DNA of 64,000 bases, taken from assembly GCA_014529385.2 (NCBI GenBank), contig CM043952.1, positions 151,553,057 through 151,617,056 of the forward strand. Reading direction: 5' to 3'. The DNA comes from Adiantum capillus-veneris. Its lineage: Eukaryota > Streptophyta > Polypodiopsida > Polypodiales > Pteridaceae. The notes beneath the pieces were generated by a model. That model saw only the letters and a program-made list of their open reading frames with translations. It was not told the origin of the DNA and made no database searches. The position numbers and the translations under genes were made by a program. This document shows, in pieces, positions 24,296 to 35,399 of the stretch. Numbering within the stretch: position 1 is the first letter of the stretch; each line of letters opens with the position of its first letter.

Positions 24296-25258
24296 GAGCA
24301 AGAGGCGAGGGTTTAGTATGCTAGTTTGTGCAGGCAGGGGGTGAAGGATGGGCTGCAGTATAATGTGTTGATAATGATTGAGGCCTCAATAGCTATGAAG
24401 TGCTAATATAGCTGTAGTTTGATGCGTATTCTAACTATATAAATATTGTGTTTAACAGTGAGAGTTTGGCTACATGTGTTACAAGCTAGGAGCAGCTTCA
24501 TTGTGATGGTGGTTGGCACAGGCGAGAGAAGCATGATAGTGGTTGTATCAGGTGGGTGTAGTCAGTGGGGGTGTGTATAGCGTGCGAGCAGAAGGGCAGA
24601 ACTGACAATCAGAACGTGAGGGCAAAGTGTGTGAGTAGAGTTGCAAGGAAAACGCAAGGGAGGAGTGTGTTAGCAGAGCTTAGTGTATAGGGGGAGAATG
24701 CTTGGTAGAGGGAGGGGGCGGGGTGGGGGATGAAGGTGGGAGTGCTGGAGGGCAGGAAGGAAACCACGAAGGGGACATTACCATGTGCGAGTGAGGCAAC
24801 GGTCTAGTGTTAGCACGATAGGATGAGCATTAGTGTAGGGTTAATTTTTCAGATTCAGGTTTAATAAAAGGCTTACAAGGGGTTGTTTGTACTCCAGGGG
24901 AGGATTAAGAGGAAGAGCAAATTGCATGGAGCCCGGTTGGCGGCGTTATGTGAGGTGCTAGGTGAGAGTTATAACCCAAGGTAAAGGTAGGGTTAGGAGC
25001 ATCTACTTAAGGTTCTTAAACCTTTATTCACAAAAAAATGAAGGCGTTCCATTAGTGCTCCTAAGCGTCCATTTAGTGTTCGTAAACATTTTGAAAATAA
25101 CGTTTAATCTCGAGGGCACTCCATTAATGTTTGTAGGAAAAAGGATAGGATACGATTGATCCGATTGGAGGGGATATTTGAGAAAGGATAGGACACGAAG
25201 GATCTGATTGGAGGGGATGAGATTATAGAGTGTACAATACTTATATTATCATATCAAT
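24296..25258. other. GT-rich region without a gene
   Basis: No coding motif was found. Near 25138-25220 a block of about 48 bp is duplicated in tandem (GAAAAAGGATAGGATACGAT... and GAGAAAGGATAGGACACGAA..., both followed by GATTGGAGGGGAT). The stretch lies between the PLE body and its upstream pseudo-LTR and is probably PLE 5' untranslated sequence. Confidence 0.5.
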
Positions 25259-25584
25259 GCTTTCAATAAATTAATTAATTAAGAACGACCAAGCGTGTGG
25301 GACACTATTGCTTAATGTTGGTGTAGGGGAATAGAGGTAAAAAAGGAAAAACGGGGGCGGGGATGAGGAAAGAATTGGGGGGAGAAACCAAACGCGTTCC
25401 GCTATTTAGAGAGCTCATCATTGGTGTTTCTAGGGAGATTGGAGATGGTAAAGAAGCTTGGGAAGGGAGTAGGAGGTTGTTTAAGTAGGGTGAGTTTTAG
25501 GAGGGAAGATGTTTGAAAAACGTATAAAGTAGGTTTAGAATTTGAAATTGGAATTCCAAAAAGCTTAAGTCTTTTTACCTATGT
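25259..25584 (-). repeat. PLE pseudo-LTR, 5' copy
   Basis: This is a direct copy of 17035-17362 (shared CTTTCAATAA, TTAATGTTGGTGTAGGGGAA, GGGGGGAGAAACCAAACG, GGAATTCCAAAAAGCTTAAG). PLE insertions often carry a partial second copy that makes such repeats. Confidence 0.85.
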
Positions 25585-26279
25585 CCTATTGCCCACAAGC
25601 TTTTCTCCTAGCTATACCTGACTCAATTTGGAGTTGTCCATCAAAAGTAAGAGCCAATTTGGTAAACTGCACTTGAAACAGCACTCAAAACAGTTTCAAG
25701 ATCAAGGATTTTTGCTTGTATCTTGACCAAATGTGACCCAAATTTGTTGAAACTTGGTCACTAGGCTTACTTTACAATGCTTAACACTTATAGAAGTTCA
25801 ATGTGAGTTTTCACCTCCAAATTAGGGCTAGAGATATCATACGCATATGATGTCTACTGTGGCCAAATCAAGTGACTTTCACTCCAGAGGATCTTTATCA
25901 CTTTGGAAAATCTCACCAACTTCCAAAATTGAATTTGGACATTTTTTTGGGCAAGTTATGATCATTACAAGCATGAATCTATCGAGCTCTGTCTTCTGCC
26001 CTTTATAAGCTCAAATGAGCTCCAAATGCAATGAAATTTTGGCCAGGGAATTCTTTTATGCTCTAGGGCACTAGGGTATACTCAAATGTCTTATTTGACC
26101 CAAATCTAACTTATGAGACATCATACACATATGATGTCTTTTCGCTCAGAATTCATTTATATTTCTACCCAAGGTACTCCTTGATGCACACAACACAAAT
26201 ATGTGATCACATCAAATTTTGGATGTCAAAATTTCTCAAAATGATCACTTTTTCACCTTTACCTTTTTGTATCTGCAAA
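25585..26279. repeat. Palindrome-cored tandem array 1, right part
   Basis: Two units closely match the first two units of the left part (16170-16862). Their inverted repeats lie at 25832-25855 and 26116-26139, 284 bp apart, with arms of the AGACATCATACR/YRTATGATGTCT type. The match stops at GTATCTGCAAA, exactly where the LTR at 26280 starts. Confidence 0.85.
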
Positions 26280-27185
26280 TGTTAGCAGCAAGCTAACTTG
26301 GATACCATTTTTTGGAGCTCTCATTGTAAAAACACTTATTATTTTGATAAATCGGGAATATTGTAACTCCTATTTTACACATAAATCTTTGTAATTGATG
26401 AGCCAGGGCTACAAGCTTCCAAATTGTATCAGCCTATCATTACCCATCTTTAGTTAGAGCTCCTAGATTATTAGTTTTGACCATGTAAAAACCTTGGCTA
26501 AGGTATAAAAGACAATTTTTGTAAGTTATTTTCAAGTTTGGGATAATGAAATACACAGCGTGAGCTAACGGCGCTCACTTCTCTCCTTCTCGTGCTTCTT
26601 ACTCCCTCCCTGGTTGTCACATTGTAGTCGTGTTTGTTGCATCACAAACTCAAGTAAGAGCTCTACGCATTGACGTAAGCATTTCACAATATTTCGTAGC
26701 TTTTGGCGTCGTCGAGACCCCCAGCTTAATTTCATCATAAGTAGGAATTTACACTTCAAAATCAAAAACTAAGCATAAGCGGGGTATTGAGGCATCATTG
26801 CTGAGCATTTAGATGCATTCTGAGTCAAAAACAACTAGGTCAAAAATCCACTACTGTTAATAATCACGATTTTTGCACTTGACCTAAAGTGGGATTTGAG
26901 AAAGCATGTGTTCTTAGTTCTAGAAGTTTTGTTATGTTTGGATGTCATTTGATGCTGTAACGGATGTGATTTGTTTGTCGATGAGCGATTGGCTTTTGGT
27001 GATTTCAGTCACTTGAGTATAGCTTGAGTTAGATGCGAGTTGTTTGTTGTTTTGAGAGAGATTGACAACCTCTTGTAACCTCTATGCATTAGGCGAGTTA
27101 GCTTCGTCTCATGGATTGACAATTTAATCGTGATTCTCGCTAAATCTGCAATAAGATAGGAGTGAGGTTAGACACCTGTCCCACA
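26280..27185 (+). repeat. 5' LTR (906 bp)
   Basis: It starts TGTTAGCAGC where array 1 similarity ends, and ends CCTGTCCCACA two bases before the primer site. TG/CA ends and an internal TATAAAA box support the call. Its partner LTR is not in the window, so there is no duplication test. Confidence 0.8.
26504..26510 (+). promoter_or_regulatory. TATA box in the LTR
   Basis: TATAAAA in the context AAGGTATAAAAGACAA, about 225 bp into the LTR, is the likely core promoter for the element transcript. Confidence 0.6.
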
Positions 27186-27187
27186 TT

Positions 27188-27205
27188 TGGCGCCACTACC
27201 GGAGA
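27188..27205 (+). other. Primer binding site (tRNA-Asp-like)
   Basis: TGGCGCCACTACCGGAGA lies two bases after the LTR. It resembles the plant gypsy (Athila/Tat-type) PBS core TGGCGCCGTTGCCGGGGA, with several differences. Confidence 0.8.
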
Positions 27206-27739
27206 TCGAAGAGACCTAAACTAGGGAAAAACAAGAGCGTCTTATGAAGTTATCCTTTAACTTCCTCTAGGATCTCCTAAAGTCAAAACTTTCTTTTTGG
27301 AAATCGCATAGCTTAAGATTGTCGTCTTTTGCTGTGTAGAGGTAGCTTAGAGGTAAGTTGTACTTTCTGAGTGCCTTTAGGATTGTAGGATTGTAGAATT
27401 AGATTAGGATTTGGAGAATGATTGATAGACAAGACAAATCTTAAGACCAATGCTCAAGAAACCATAAAAAACAAGAAAACAGGTGTTTGTGGACACTTTC
27501 CACAACCCCATTGCATGAGAACCTAAGAGTACGTCAAGTAGGATCCGATGTGGATTTCAGAACATTGCTCTCTCCGAAAGAATCATTGTGACTCGTTATT
27601 TGAAGTTGCAGAATTCCAGGTCTACGGCTAGAAATAACACGAAAAGTCTCCAAACCACTCAATCTGACTAGAGAGTATGCATAAAAGTTGTATGAACCAG
27701 TGGGTAAGCTCAAGGACACATTGAGGTAAAAATTTCAAG

Positions 27740-28960
27740 AGTTTGCAAAAACTCAGATTATTTACTTTTTCTTGAAATTTTAGGCCAAATTAAGTTTTGA
27801 CTTGATTCATAGGCTTAAAATAGCTCCTGAAAAGACGTTCCATTGAAAAAGTACAAAAAATTGTTTATTTTGGGCATAAAGTAAATAATCGTGATTATTT
27901 ACTTTCAGCTCAAATTTGACCAAGGTTGACTCATTGTATGTGTACAAACAACTTTTGTAAAGGCACAAAAGATTTGGAACACCAAACTAGTAAACACTAG
28001 GTAAAAACTAAAGTTTGTACTGACTTTTTGAAACTTGAGTGTAAATTGGGAAAAATTTGTCCAAACTCAATGAAATTTGATTCCTAGGCTTAGATTGATG
28101 TGATAGACATGTGTACATGTTCACTTGACCAAAAAGATGTAAAAACTTGCCAGTTGTAAATAATCGTGATTATTTACATCTACCCCATTTTTCAACTTTT
28201 TTGACTACGTTGGCATACCACTAGTTTTATCATATTGTAATAAGCCCACAAACCGAATTTGGTAAGATTTGGATCATTGGATTGAAAATTGTGACCAAAT
28301 TTGCAAAGTCAGTCTGTGAACAGAAAATTGATGACCATTTGACCAAAAATTGTCCAAATTCGATGAAACTTGGCTAGAGACCTTAAGTTGAGGTGCTTAA
28401 CAGACCTGTGTCAAGATTGGAACAAAAACTTGCACAAATTTAGCTAGAGTAAATAATCGTAATTATTTACGTCTGCTTCAAAAATTGATATTCTTGCATA
28501 TTTGAGCATACCACAAGGTCAAGCATATCAAGTAGACCACACAAATCAATTTTGGTGAAATTTGGATCACAAAAGTGAGGCTTAAGCTAGATTCTTGAAA
28601 ACGACTCTGCGAACACAAAACAGCTGATAACTTGAACGGATTTTGTCCAAACTTAGTGAAACTTGTCCAAGGACCTTAACAGGTTGTACACTTGGCAAAT
28701 CAAGCCAAAAAGTGTAAAAATTTGACAAAAGTAAATAATCACGATTATTTACTACTGCTCCATAGAGCCACCAATTTTGACTTTTGAACTTGTATAGTGT
28801 TAGACCAGCATAATACAAAACCACCGGGAAATTTTGGGTTCAATCGAATCCAAATTGGTACTTGTTCACTTAGTTTTTGGGTTGTAGATTAGTCCTTTGA
28901 TTTTTGCCAAAGTCGAGTCTGAAAATTTCAACTACTGACTAAATTAGCTCAATTTGGAGT
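27740..28960 (+). repeat. Palindrome-cored tandem array 2 in the element leader
   Basis: Four diverged units of about 275-293 bp. Landmark boxes of the CCAAA...GAAA.TTG...TAGGCTTA type lie near 27784, 28053, 28354 and 28649. Inverted repeats with arms GTAAATAATC/GATTATTTAC lie at 27881-27902 (arms extend to 13 bp at 27878-27905), 28156-28177, 28449-28470 (one pair lost) and 28731-28752. The unit layout matches array 1 but the palindrome sequence differs. Confidence 0.85.
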
Positions 28961-29260
28961 GATACACATAGACCAATCACAATAGCAGCAAAAACTATAC
29001 AGTATTTGTGAAAGAATAGCTAAATTGATCAAAATTGATACAGGAATCAGGTTGCAGACAAGGAATCGGTAGCTTGACAAAAGTTTCAATCTAGTCAAGT
29101 GGAAGAAATTGACAACAAGTCAATCCAAAGTTAAGTACTCTATGTAGGGCTTCACAAGTCTTTGTGAACCTTAGATCTGGTCCTGTACTAGGAAATCAGG
29201 GCATACTCTTGCACACTATTCTTGAAGAAATCTCACACTTTTTCATATTCAACATCTGAA

Positions 29261-29973
29261 ATGTCTTCCTATTTGACTCACTCAGAAACTGAAACGACAA
29301 TGTGCTACAAGCATATACTCTTATTTTATAAGACTAATCGACATGCAGCTCAGGTTTACCTGGATCCTAATGAAGAGTAGGCTATTCGTATTGATGACCG
29401 TGGTAGTGAGTTCGAAGAGGAGATCAGGGCAAACAAGCAAGGAAAAACATGGATAGAAACGGAACTCGATATTTATAAGTCAAAGACCTTGACGTGATAG
29501 ACAAATGGGGGTTAGAAGTAAACACCATAATTCCAAATATGGCAGCTAAAGAAGGACCACCAACTTTAGAATTTGAGGGATACGATCAAGTTGATTTGAA
29601 GCCTTTGAAACGGCTTAATACGGATAATCCTAGGATCGGAGTCTATTGTTGGGAGGATAAAAATGTCAAGGATCTTCTGTGGACTTCGCATGCCAAATCA
29701 GGACAACTAACACCCATGAAGATCATCTATATCTTCAAGAACAAAGATAAGGGATCAGCAGATCTACGAACCTACCTGTTTAGGGATTGTTATAACAACA
29801 ACTTTGTTATGATGACTCCTAAAGAGGTAGAACAAACCAAATACCAAGGGTATTCCATAAGGGATTGGATATTGGTCCAAGGACCAGAAACTATTCCAAG
29901 AGATGAACACCGTGAGAGATCTTCTGAGAGTAATGTTAAGAAACCAAAAACCACCTCATCACGAAGAAACTAG
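29261..29973 (+). pseudogene. Upstream ORF of unknown function in the LTR element
   Basis: A reading frame begins at ATG 29261 (MSSYLTHSETE), has an in-frame stop near 29380, shifts frame near 29480 (...SKTL to DVIDKWGLEV) and continues as the open frame 29494-29973 (159 aa). Visible stretches include YCWEDKNVKDLLWTSHAK, ADLRTYLFRDCYNNNF and a basic tail ending PKTTSSRRN. I do not recognise the family. It precedes gag, where some plant gypsy elements carry an extra ORF. It is broken in this copy. An N-terminal matrix-like part of gag is the alternative. Confidence 0.5.
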
Positions 29974-30121
29974 GTGACACTAAAGCCAGTCGAGGGCTAC
30001 ATGAGTCACTATTTTCAACAGACTGGTTTGAAGGACTCGGAACAGGACCAAGTGCCAGGAGACCGGGAGTTGAACCAAATATGTCAGACTAGCTGATTTC
30101 CAGAAATGGGTCAAAAAATAC

Positions 30122-31389
30122 AGTGGATGAGGGGATCCATACACCAGTTAGCAAGCTTTAAGCAAGTGCTAAGAGCAGAAAGCATATTTGATTTCCATAC
30201 TCAATTCGAGGGGTTTGGAATGACATTAGAAGGGAAATAATTAACATGGTTCCAAAACATTCCACCAAGGTCAATCATGGACTTGAACACATTAGCTCAA
30301 AGATTTGTAGCTACTTGTTCCAAAACGGGGATCAAACACAATACGGTAGCTCAAATCTACAGCTTTAAACAGAAACAAGGTGAGTCTGTTAGGGATTGTG
30401 CAATTCGAATAAAACAATACATTTCCAGATGCCCAGGGCTAGAGATACCTGCAGAAGAATGATTAGTATCATTGTTTCTAGAGGGACTGCTAAACAAAGA
30501 ACTTCATGCTATACTGTATAGCAAAAGGCATACAACCCTAGAAGAGTGTGTGTCAGATGCTATTGACTTAGGAGACAATTGTGATATTTTCAACGAAGAA
30601 GATGTCCCTAAGGATAACCAAAGTGAGAAAACAGCATCCACTAAACTAGCACAAGTGGGAATGATTGTTGCAACACCACTTTTAGCCATAGAAGACATGC
30701 TCAAAAGGATGAATGACATGATGAATAACATGCAAAAAGCACCCATGAGAGGACCAGGACAAGGGATACCTCAACAGGGACAACCAATTAGACCGCAAAC
30801 ATGGTGTGCAATCAAGGGTACATGGACCAACCATGATACCAATGAGTGCTACTACCGACCAAAGTATGATGGGAATGTTCAGTACGTGCCTATGAGGCCA
30901 GAAGGACAACCCATGTACAGATATCATCCTAATATGGCCCCGGCTCAAAGACCACCGATGGGTATGGAAAGACCTCAATCTGTGTTGGGTCAACAACCTC
31001 CATATCCGAGATATAATGCAGTACTTGTAAAGTACATGCATCCAGAGGGAGTCATAGATGAACAAACACTAGTGCCTGTTACAACCTATGTTGAGCCTAG
31101 TCCAGCTACAGTAATGGTATAAGGAGAATAGTATAATTCACATCCACCACCAATGGAAGAACCTGTGACTTATACTACACAAGAGCTTGCACCAATGTAC
31201 TATGTAGCTAATCAAGGTGTTAGACCTCCTATGGTAAGACAAAATGGGAAACTGTCATAACTATGGTGCAGATGATCACTAGAAAAATGAATGCCTAGAG
31301 CCTGACAAAAACCTCAAGCCAGTTGAAGCTTATTGCATACAATGTTGCAAAAAGGGAGGACACTTCCCAGAAGATTGTCCTAAGTCTCA
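30122..31389 (+). pseudogene. Gag (capsid and zinc knuckles), broken
   Basis: One frame reads through two in-frame stops (near 30238 and at 30463) and shows a capsid-like order: LTWFQNIPPRSI, LNTLAQRFVATCSKTG, FKQKQGESVRDCAIRIKQYI, then SLFLEGLLNKELHAILYSKR and TLEECVSDA. This is the Ty3/gypsy capsid pattern. After a Met/Pro/Gln-rich linker comes WCAIKGTWTNHDTNECYY (a Cys/His/Cys cluster). After the stop at 31120, knuckle-like sequence continues near 31240-31375, including CIQC with five residues, H and four residues to C, a spacing also seen near 48150. The protein would package RNA. It is inactive here. Confidence 0.75.
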
Positions 31390-31448
31390 TATCATATTTA
31401 TGGTTTATGGATGGCGGCCGTGCCTCTTAAACGTGGGGGAAAAGGCAT

Positions 31449-31707
31449 TGTTTATGGATTCTAAATATGTCAATGGGATTTCATCTTTATGTTAGGAAAC
31501 AGCTTCATTAGAATCCTAGATTTATCAACCTGGCTTGTGGCGTATGACCCTTATAACCACGTAAATGATAGATAGAGGACTTCCTCTCTTCTGTTGCTCA
31601 TATCTCTACTTTGTGGAAATAGAGTAGGGTGTCGTCAATGGAAAATGAGAATAAAGGAAGGTCATCTATCAAGTCTCCCCAATCTTCTCGGGATTGGGGA
31701 CCTCACA
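31449..31707 (+). repeat. Candidate LTR end with Met-tRNA primer site
   Basis: GACCTCACA ends at 31707, followed at 31710-31722 by TGGTATCAGAGCC, a standard plant primer site. A TG at 31449 (TGTTTATGG) is a possible LTR start, giving 259 bp, but no second copy exists in the window, so the start is a guess. The preceding element's gag is cut off near 31390, so this element or a deletion replaced its downstream part. Confidence 0.5.
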
Positions 31708-31722
31708 ATTGGTATCAGAGCC

Positions 31723-33944
31723 TTAGGTTAAAAGGATTTAGTGGTTACATTGGGATTCATTGTGTGTATGGTTGTTTATATCCATTACCAGAATCACGAA
31801 GACATTGTGATATTTTAGTTGATGTGTACCATAGCTATGGTTGAAACCTCTATTATACATTCTCATGGAGAGATCTTTTGTAGACCCTTATATGACTTTT
31901 TGATGAGTTATGAATAGTAATGTTTTGATTCAAAAGATTGTTGACTCTTTAAGTCATTTGATTGAGTTTTTTTTCCTCAAAGAAATTGTATGACTGGTTA
32001 AGTCATGTGACTGACAAGAGTCATGACTGGTTAAGAGAGGAGGAGCTTAGTTTAGAGCTCTTTTCTTGGAAGCCAAGTTTCATCTAAGAGGTTCAAAATC
32101 GCGCATCAAAATCCGTGTCCATATTTCTATAAAAAAAACCGTGCATGTACGTTTGGTGCCGTTCTTGAGTGGCTCCACTAGCACAGATGCATCTCACCCG
32201 CTCTCTTGCCTACCCTGCCTCATGGCTTTCAGAGGCTTCCATCACTACTCGCCATAGCCTGCTCAATGGCGCTTGGGGATCCACACACACACAGACACTT
32301 GCTCAAGGAGGTCCTCTTACAAGGGCTTGACAGCACCATACGAGCACCCCACACACAATCAAACACACAGGATCAACAAAGGTGTTTTTTCCTTTGACAA
32401 TCAAATGAAGGGATACACTACCCAGCTCTAGATTTCTAGCACCCTCGAAACCTCATACCAATCTCTCTCAAACTGCATGCTCTAGAATTGACATCTACTC
32501 TCCAGGCTACCCCCTTGGGCAAGTTTGCATTGACATTCAGGTAGGTGCTTATGTACCTACTCATTACATATGTTTTTGTTAAGATGCAGACTTTAAATTA
32601 GACTTAAAAACACTACTTTTGGGTGATATTTAATGGAGAAATATGAAGATGGTTATTGTTCAATTTCTAAACTATTACACACTAAGTTGAGCTGGCAATT
32701 AAAATTATTTTTTATATATACATTCTAAATTGGATCTACAAAAAAAAATTGTCTAGCTTCACATTCAAAACCGCAGGTGAGGGTCTTGTAAGGGATGTCA
32801 TATATGGCTATTTTTCAAAAAAGTACTACAAAAAAAATGCTAGAATGTTTTTTGGTAGTTTTCACTTGTACGCACATACATGGTAATGAATGGTAGTTGA
32901 TGTTGTTACATAATATTTGCTTGATTTATTTGAGACTAAAAGAGAGAAAGATTGTAAGATCATGGACTCACAAATAGTACACAAATGTTCCCGAGTTAAC
33001 TATCCTTGAATTATCTATCTAAGATCTCATGTTTTTTGGATAGTGTTTTGATGCTTACATCTATGGATTGTGACTCTTGAACATGATGAATCTATAAGTT
33101 ACTGGCATCTGGCGATTGAAAATTATCACATTTTGGTTTATGTGTTTTTGCATTCTAGTTTCCAGGCTCTATACACTATCTCTACAACATGATATTTAGC
33201 AATCAAAATATGCATACTTTTTTATCATATGCCATTAAACTCATGTGAGGGTCTCTAGAGAGATGGCCATAACTGAATCTTTTGAAAATATGGTCAATAT
33301 ACAAAAAGGATGCTGTCAAACTTTCATTTGAAAATCTTAATAGGCACATACAATGAGAATCTCACTGCTACATTGGTATCGGATGGGGTTGGGCATCTGC
33401 CTTCTCACTTTTGGCATTAGTAGAATATGGCTCTAGAATGCATGTGGGTGATGGCATAAAGACTGGATATTGTGCCTGTATAATTGGGTTTGGGCTTTCT
33501 TTTTCTTTGCAAACATTGAGCTAGTTTTTTTTATATAACGATAGCACAAACCTGAGGTTTGGCATTTAATAATAATTGGAAATTTAAATCTATTTTATAA
33601 TGATAATTTGCTAGTGTTTTTGAAGGATTCCTAGTCCCTTTCTAATGAGCAGTTGGCTAGATTTTTTGATCAATTGGAAGGCTACTCAGGCTTGACTTCA
33701 GAAGAGGGAGATGGAGATGGAGCAAGAGCACTCTTCAGTTGCACAAATGAGAGAATAAGTGATTTTTAGCTTTATGTGACTTTTATATGAGCTCGCCCAT
33801 TCACACTTGGGCGCCTATGCTTAGCCAAATAACCCTTGAATGTTCCAGTTAGAGTGCACCTCTCATCGGCAATCACTCTTACCCTTTTCCTATTGACCGA
33901 CAAGCCCGTCCCATGACTACTAGAAGTGGACGTCGGTGGTTAAC
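31723..33944. other. Region without a recognisable gene
   Basis: This lies downstream of the Met-tRNA primer site. I see no copia gag, protease, integrase or RT motifs, only short frames. A CAC/ACAC-rich patch occurs near 32281-32365. It may be a non-autonomous element interior or decayed sequence. Confidence 0.45.
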
Positions 33945-34362
33945 ACTGCTTTAAACTAACCAAGGATGTGTCCAAAGACACAAGAGGAGATAGCCTATAT
34001 GTCTAAAGTTCCATATGCTATAGCGGTAGATTCTCTAATGTATACTATGGTCGAGACAAGGCCAGATATTTCACATGCAGTGGAAGTTGTGAGTAGGTTC
34101 ATGGATAATCCAGGTAAAGAGAATTGGCAAGTTGTGAAGTGTATACTTAAGTATCTAAAGGGAACAACAACAAATGCTTTGTATTTTGGAGGCACTGATA
34201 TTTTCTTACAAGAATATGTTGATGCATATATGGCAGGTGACAAAGATACTCAAAAGAACACTAATGGCTATATCTTCACAGTTGGAGACACAGCAATAAT
34301 TTGGGCTTCAAAGCTACAAAAAGTGGTCTTCCTTTCTACCATGGAAGCAGAGTATGTAGCAA
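33945..34362 (+). pseudogene. Ty1/copia RNase H, first part
   Basis: The open frame starting at 33966 carries the copia RT-RNase H junction and RNase H: SLMYTMVETRPDISHAVEVV, RFMDNPGKENWQVVK, LKYLKGTTTNALYF, YVDAYMAGDKDTQKNTNGYI, then STMEAEYVA. This is a strong match to the copia family pattern, including the Asp of YVDA and the Glu of MEAEY. A frameshift precedes 33966 (FKLTKD-like reading). Copia similarity stops after the codons for EYVA, where the DNA transposon begins at 34363. The remainder of RNase H is at 55155-55466. Confidence 0.95.
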
Positions 34363-34432
34363 GAGTGTACTTGTTCACAGAGCAATATTTTTTGAGCGGG
34401 CTAAAATCCGAGCAAACCATGATATTGCAATG
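34363..34432 (+). repeat. Left terminal inverted repeat
   Basis: It starts GAGTGTACTTG and holds TTTTTTGAGC and CGAGCAAACCATGATATTG. It pairs with 55084-55154. Confidence 0.8.
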
Positions 34433-35308
34433 TTTACCAAGGAATTTCTAGATATGTAATTTTAAAGAAACATTTAATCTGGAAGGTACACTATATTTTT
34501 ACCTTGTATCACTACAAACATCTACTTTTCTAGTATCTAAAAGTAACAAAAGAAGCGTGACATTAGAAACAATAGTAAATCTCATGGCACATAGTAATAA
34601 ACATTCCCTTACAACTTTAGACATTTGAGAGCAGTGCTTGCAAACAATATTTCCATGCTCTACATTTATAGGGCCAAAAGGACAATGTTTCAGCAACTTC
34701 CCTTTCTGTTGTGTCTTGTTATGTAGATGCAATCAATGTTTTAACACCCCAAGTAACCAGCACATCGACTCAATTGCACAACCGCATCAAAACAACTTGA
34801 ATTACATGTGACATATTCCATCCAAGTATGCCTATCACTTTTTTGATCCATTTCCATGCATAGAAGAGGGTTTCTAACCACATGAATCTAATTGAAATCA
34901 ATGTGTCCATCATAAGCCTTTGCAACACCTCTAAAATCACTTGCTAAACTTCAAGGCAACTGATAAGTGATACATGAAGATTTGTATGTATATAGGTATC
35001 CAAGATGCTACCTACATTTGGATTCCCAGCACCGTCCCCAGATTTGATGTCAATGTAAACTTTGTAGACTTGGAAATGTGAGTGCTTAGAATAAATCCAA
35101 CCTTTCCACATGATAGCTCAAGCGGCTCAAGTTTAATATGTTTGTGGCTTGAAGAAATAGGTTCCAGGGATAGAGATAGTCCCACGAGATCAAAGTTCTC
35201 TTTGATAACTTGTTGCCTCAGTTCTAAATGTTTTTCAGTTGGCTACAAGGTTAATTTTGTTGCTTTTAGACGGTTCATGGATGGTAATCTACTTACGGAA
35301 GTCAAGAA

Positions 35309-35334
35309 GGGGGGGGGGGGGGGGGGGGGGGGGG

Positions 35335-35396
<62 letters not shown>
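35309..35396. repeat. Poly-G run followed by (GA)n microsatellite
   Basis: About 29 consecutive G (35309-35337) pass directly into an AG run to 35396. Such a run is hard to sequence, so its length should be treated with caution. Confidence 0.95.

Positions 35397-35398
<2 letters not shown>

Positions 35399-35399
<1 letters not shown>

Larger units (their letters stand above)
17035..25584 (-). mobile_element. Degenerate Penelope-like retroelement with flanking direct repeats
   Basis: Minus-strand frames spell the conserved PLE RT order. The N-terminal NEN..LGLKYIPPP-type segment is at 21930-21800, a VIK.AdK/LGP motif near 21500, PKLHK and GRPI near 21300, FDINSFYPSIP near 21100, KGRAMGSNFAVVYA and FIDDAFGVW at 20990-20860, and a C-terminal thumb region at 18260-17833. 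The element sits between direct repeats of about 325 bp (17035-17362 and 25259-25584), as PLEs often do (pseudo-LTRs). I see no GIY-YIG endonuclease after or before RT, which fits the endonuclease-deficient group, though decay could also remove it. It is interrupted by the LTR element 18294-20688. It lies inside tandem array 1. Confidence 0.8.
26280..31389 (+). mobile_element. LTR retroelement with palindromic leader array and gag (3' end lost)
   Basis: Reading rightwards there is a 906-bp 5' LTR, a GGCGCC-type primer site, a leader with array 2, an upstream ORF of unknown function (29261-29973) and a broken gag (30122 onward) ending in zinc knuckles near 31240-31375. No protease, RT or second LTR is found before other sequence takes over around 31390. 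The gag is related to the minus-strand relic at 13994-15931. The LTR start interrupts array 1. Confidence 0.8.

Noticed and set aside
23880-24301. Repeat protein frames (Ala-Gln-Thr-Tyr type) on the minus strand
   Set aside because: Two different frames of the same minisatellite are both open, which shows DNA-level repetition and not a protein.
25585-27185. Array 1 right part and the LTR at 26280 as one single LTR
   Set aside because: Array similarity to 16170-16862 ends precisely at 26279, where TGTTAGCAGC begins, and the left array has no LTR-like continuation, so these are two separate sequences.
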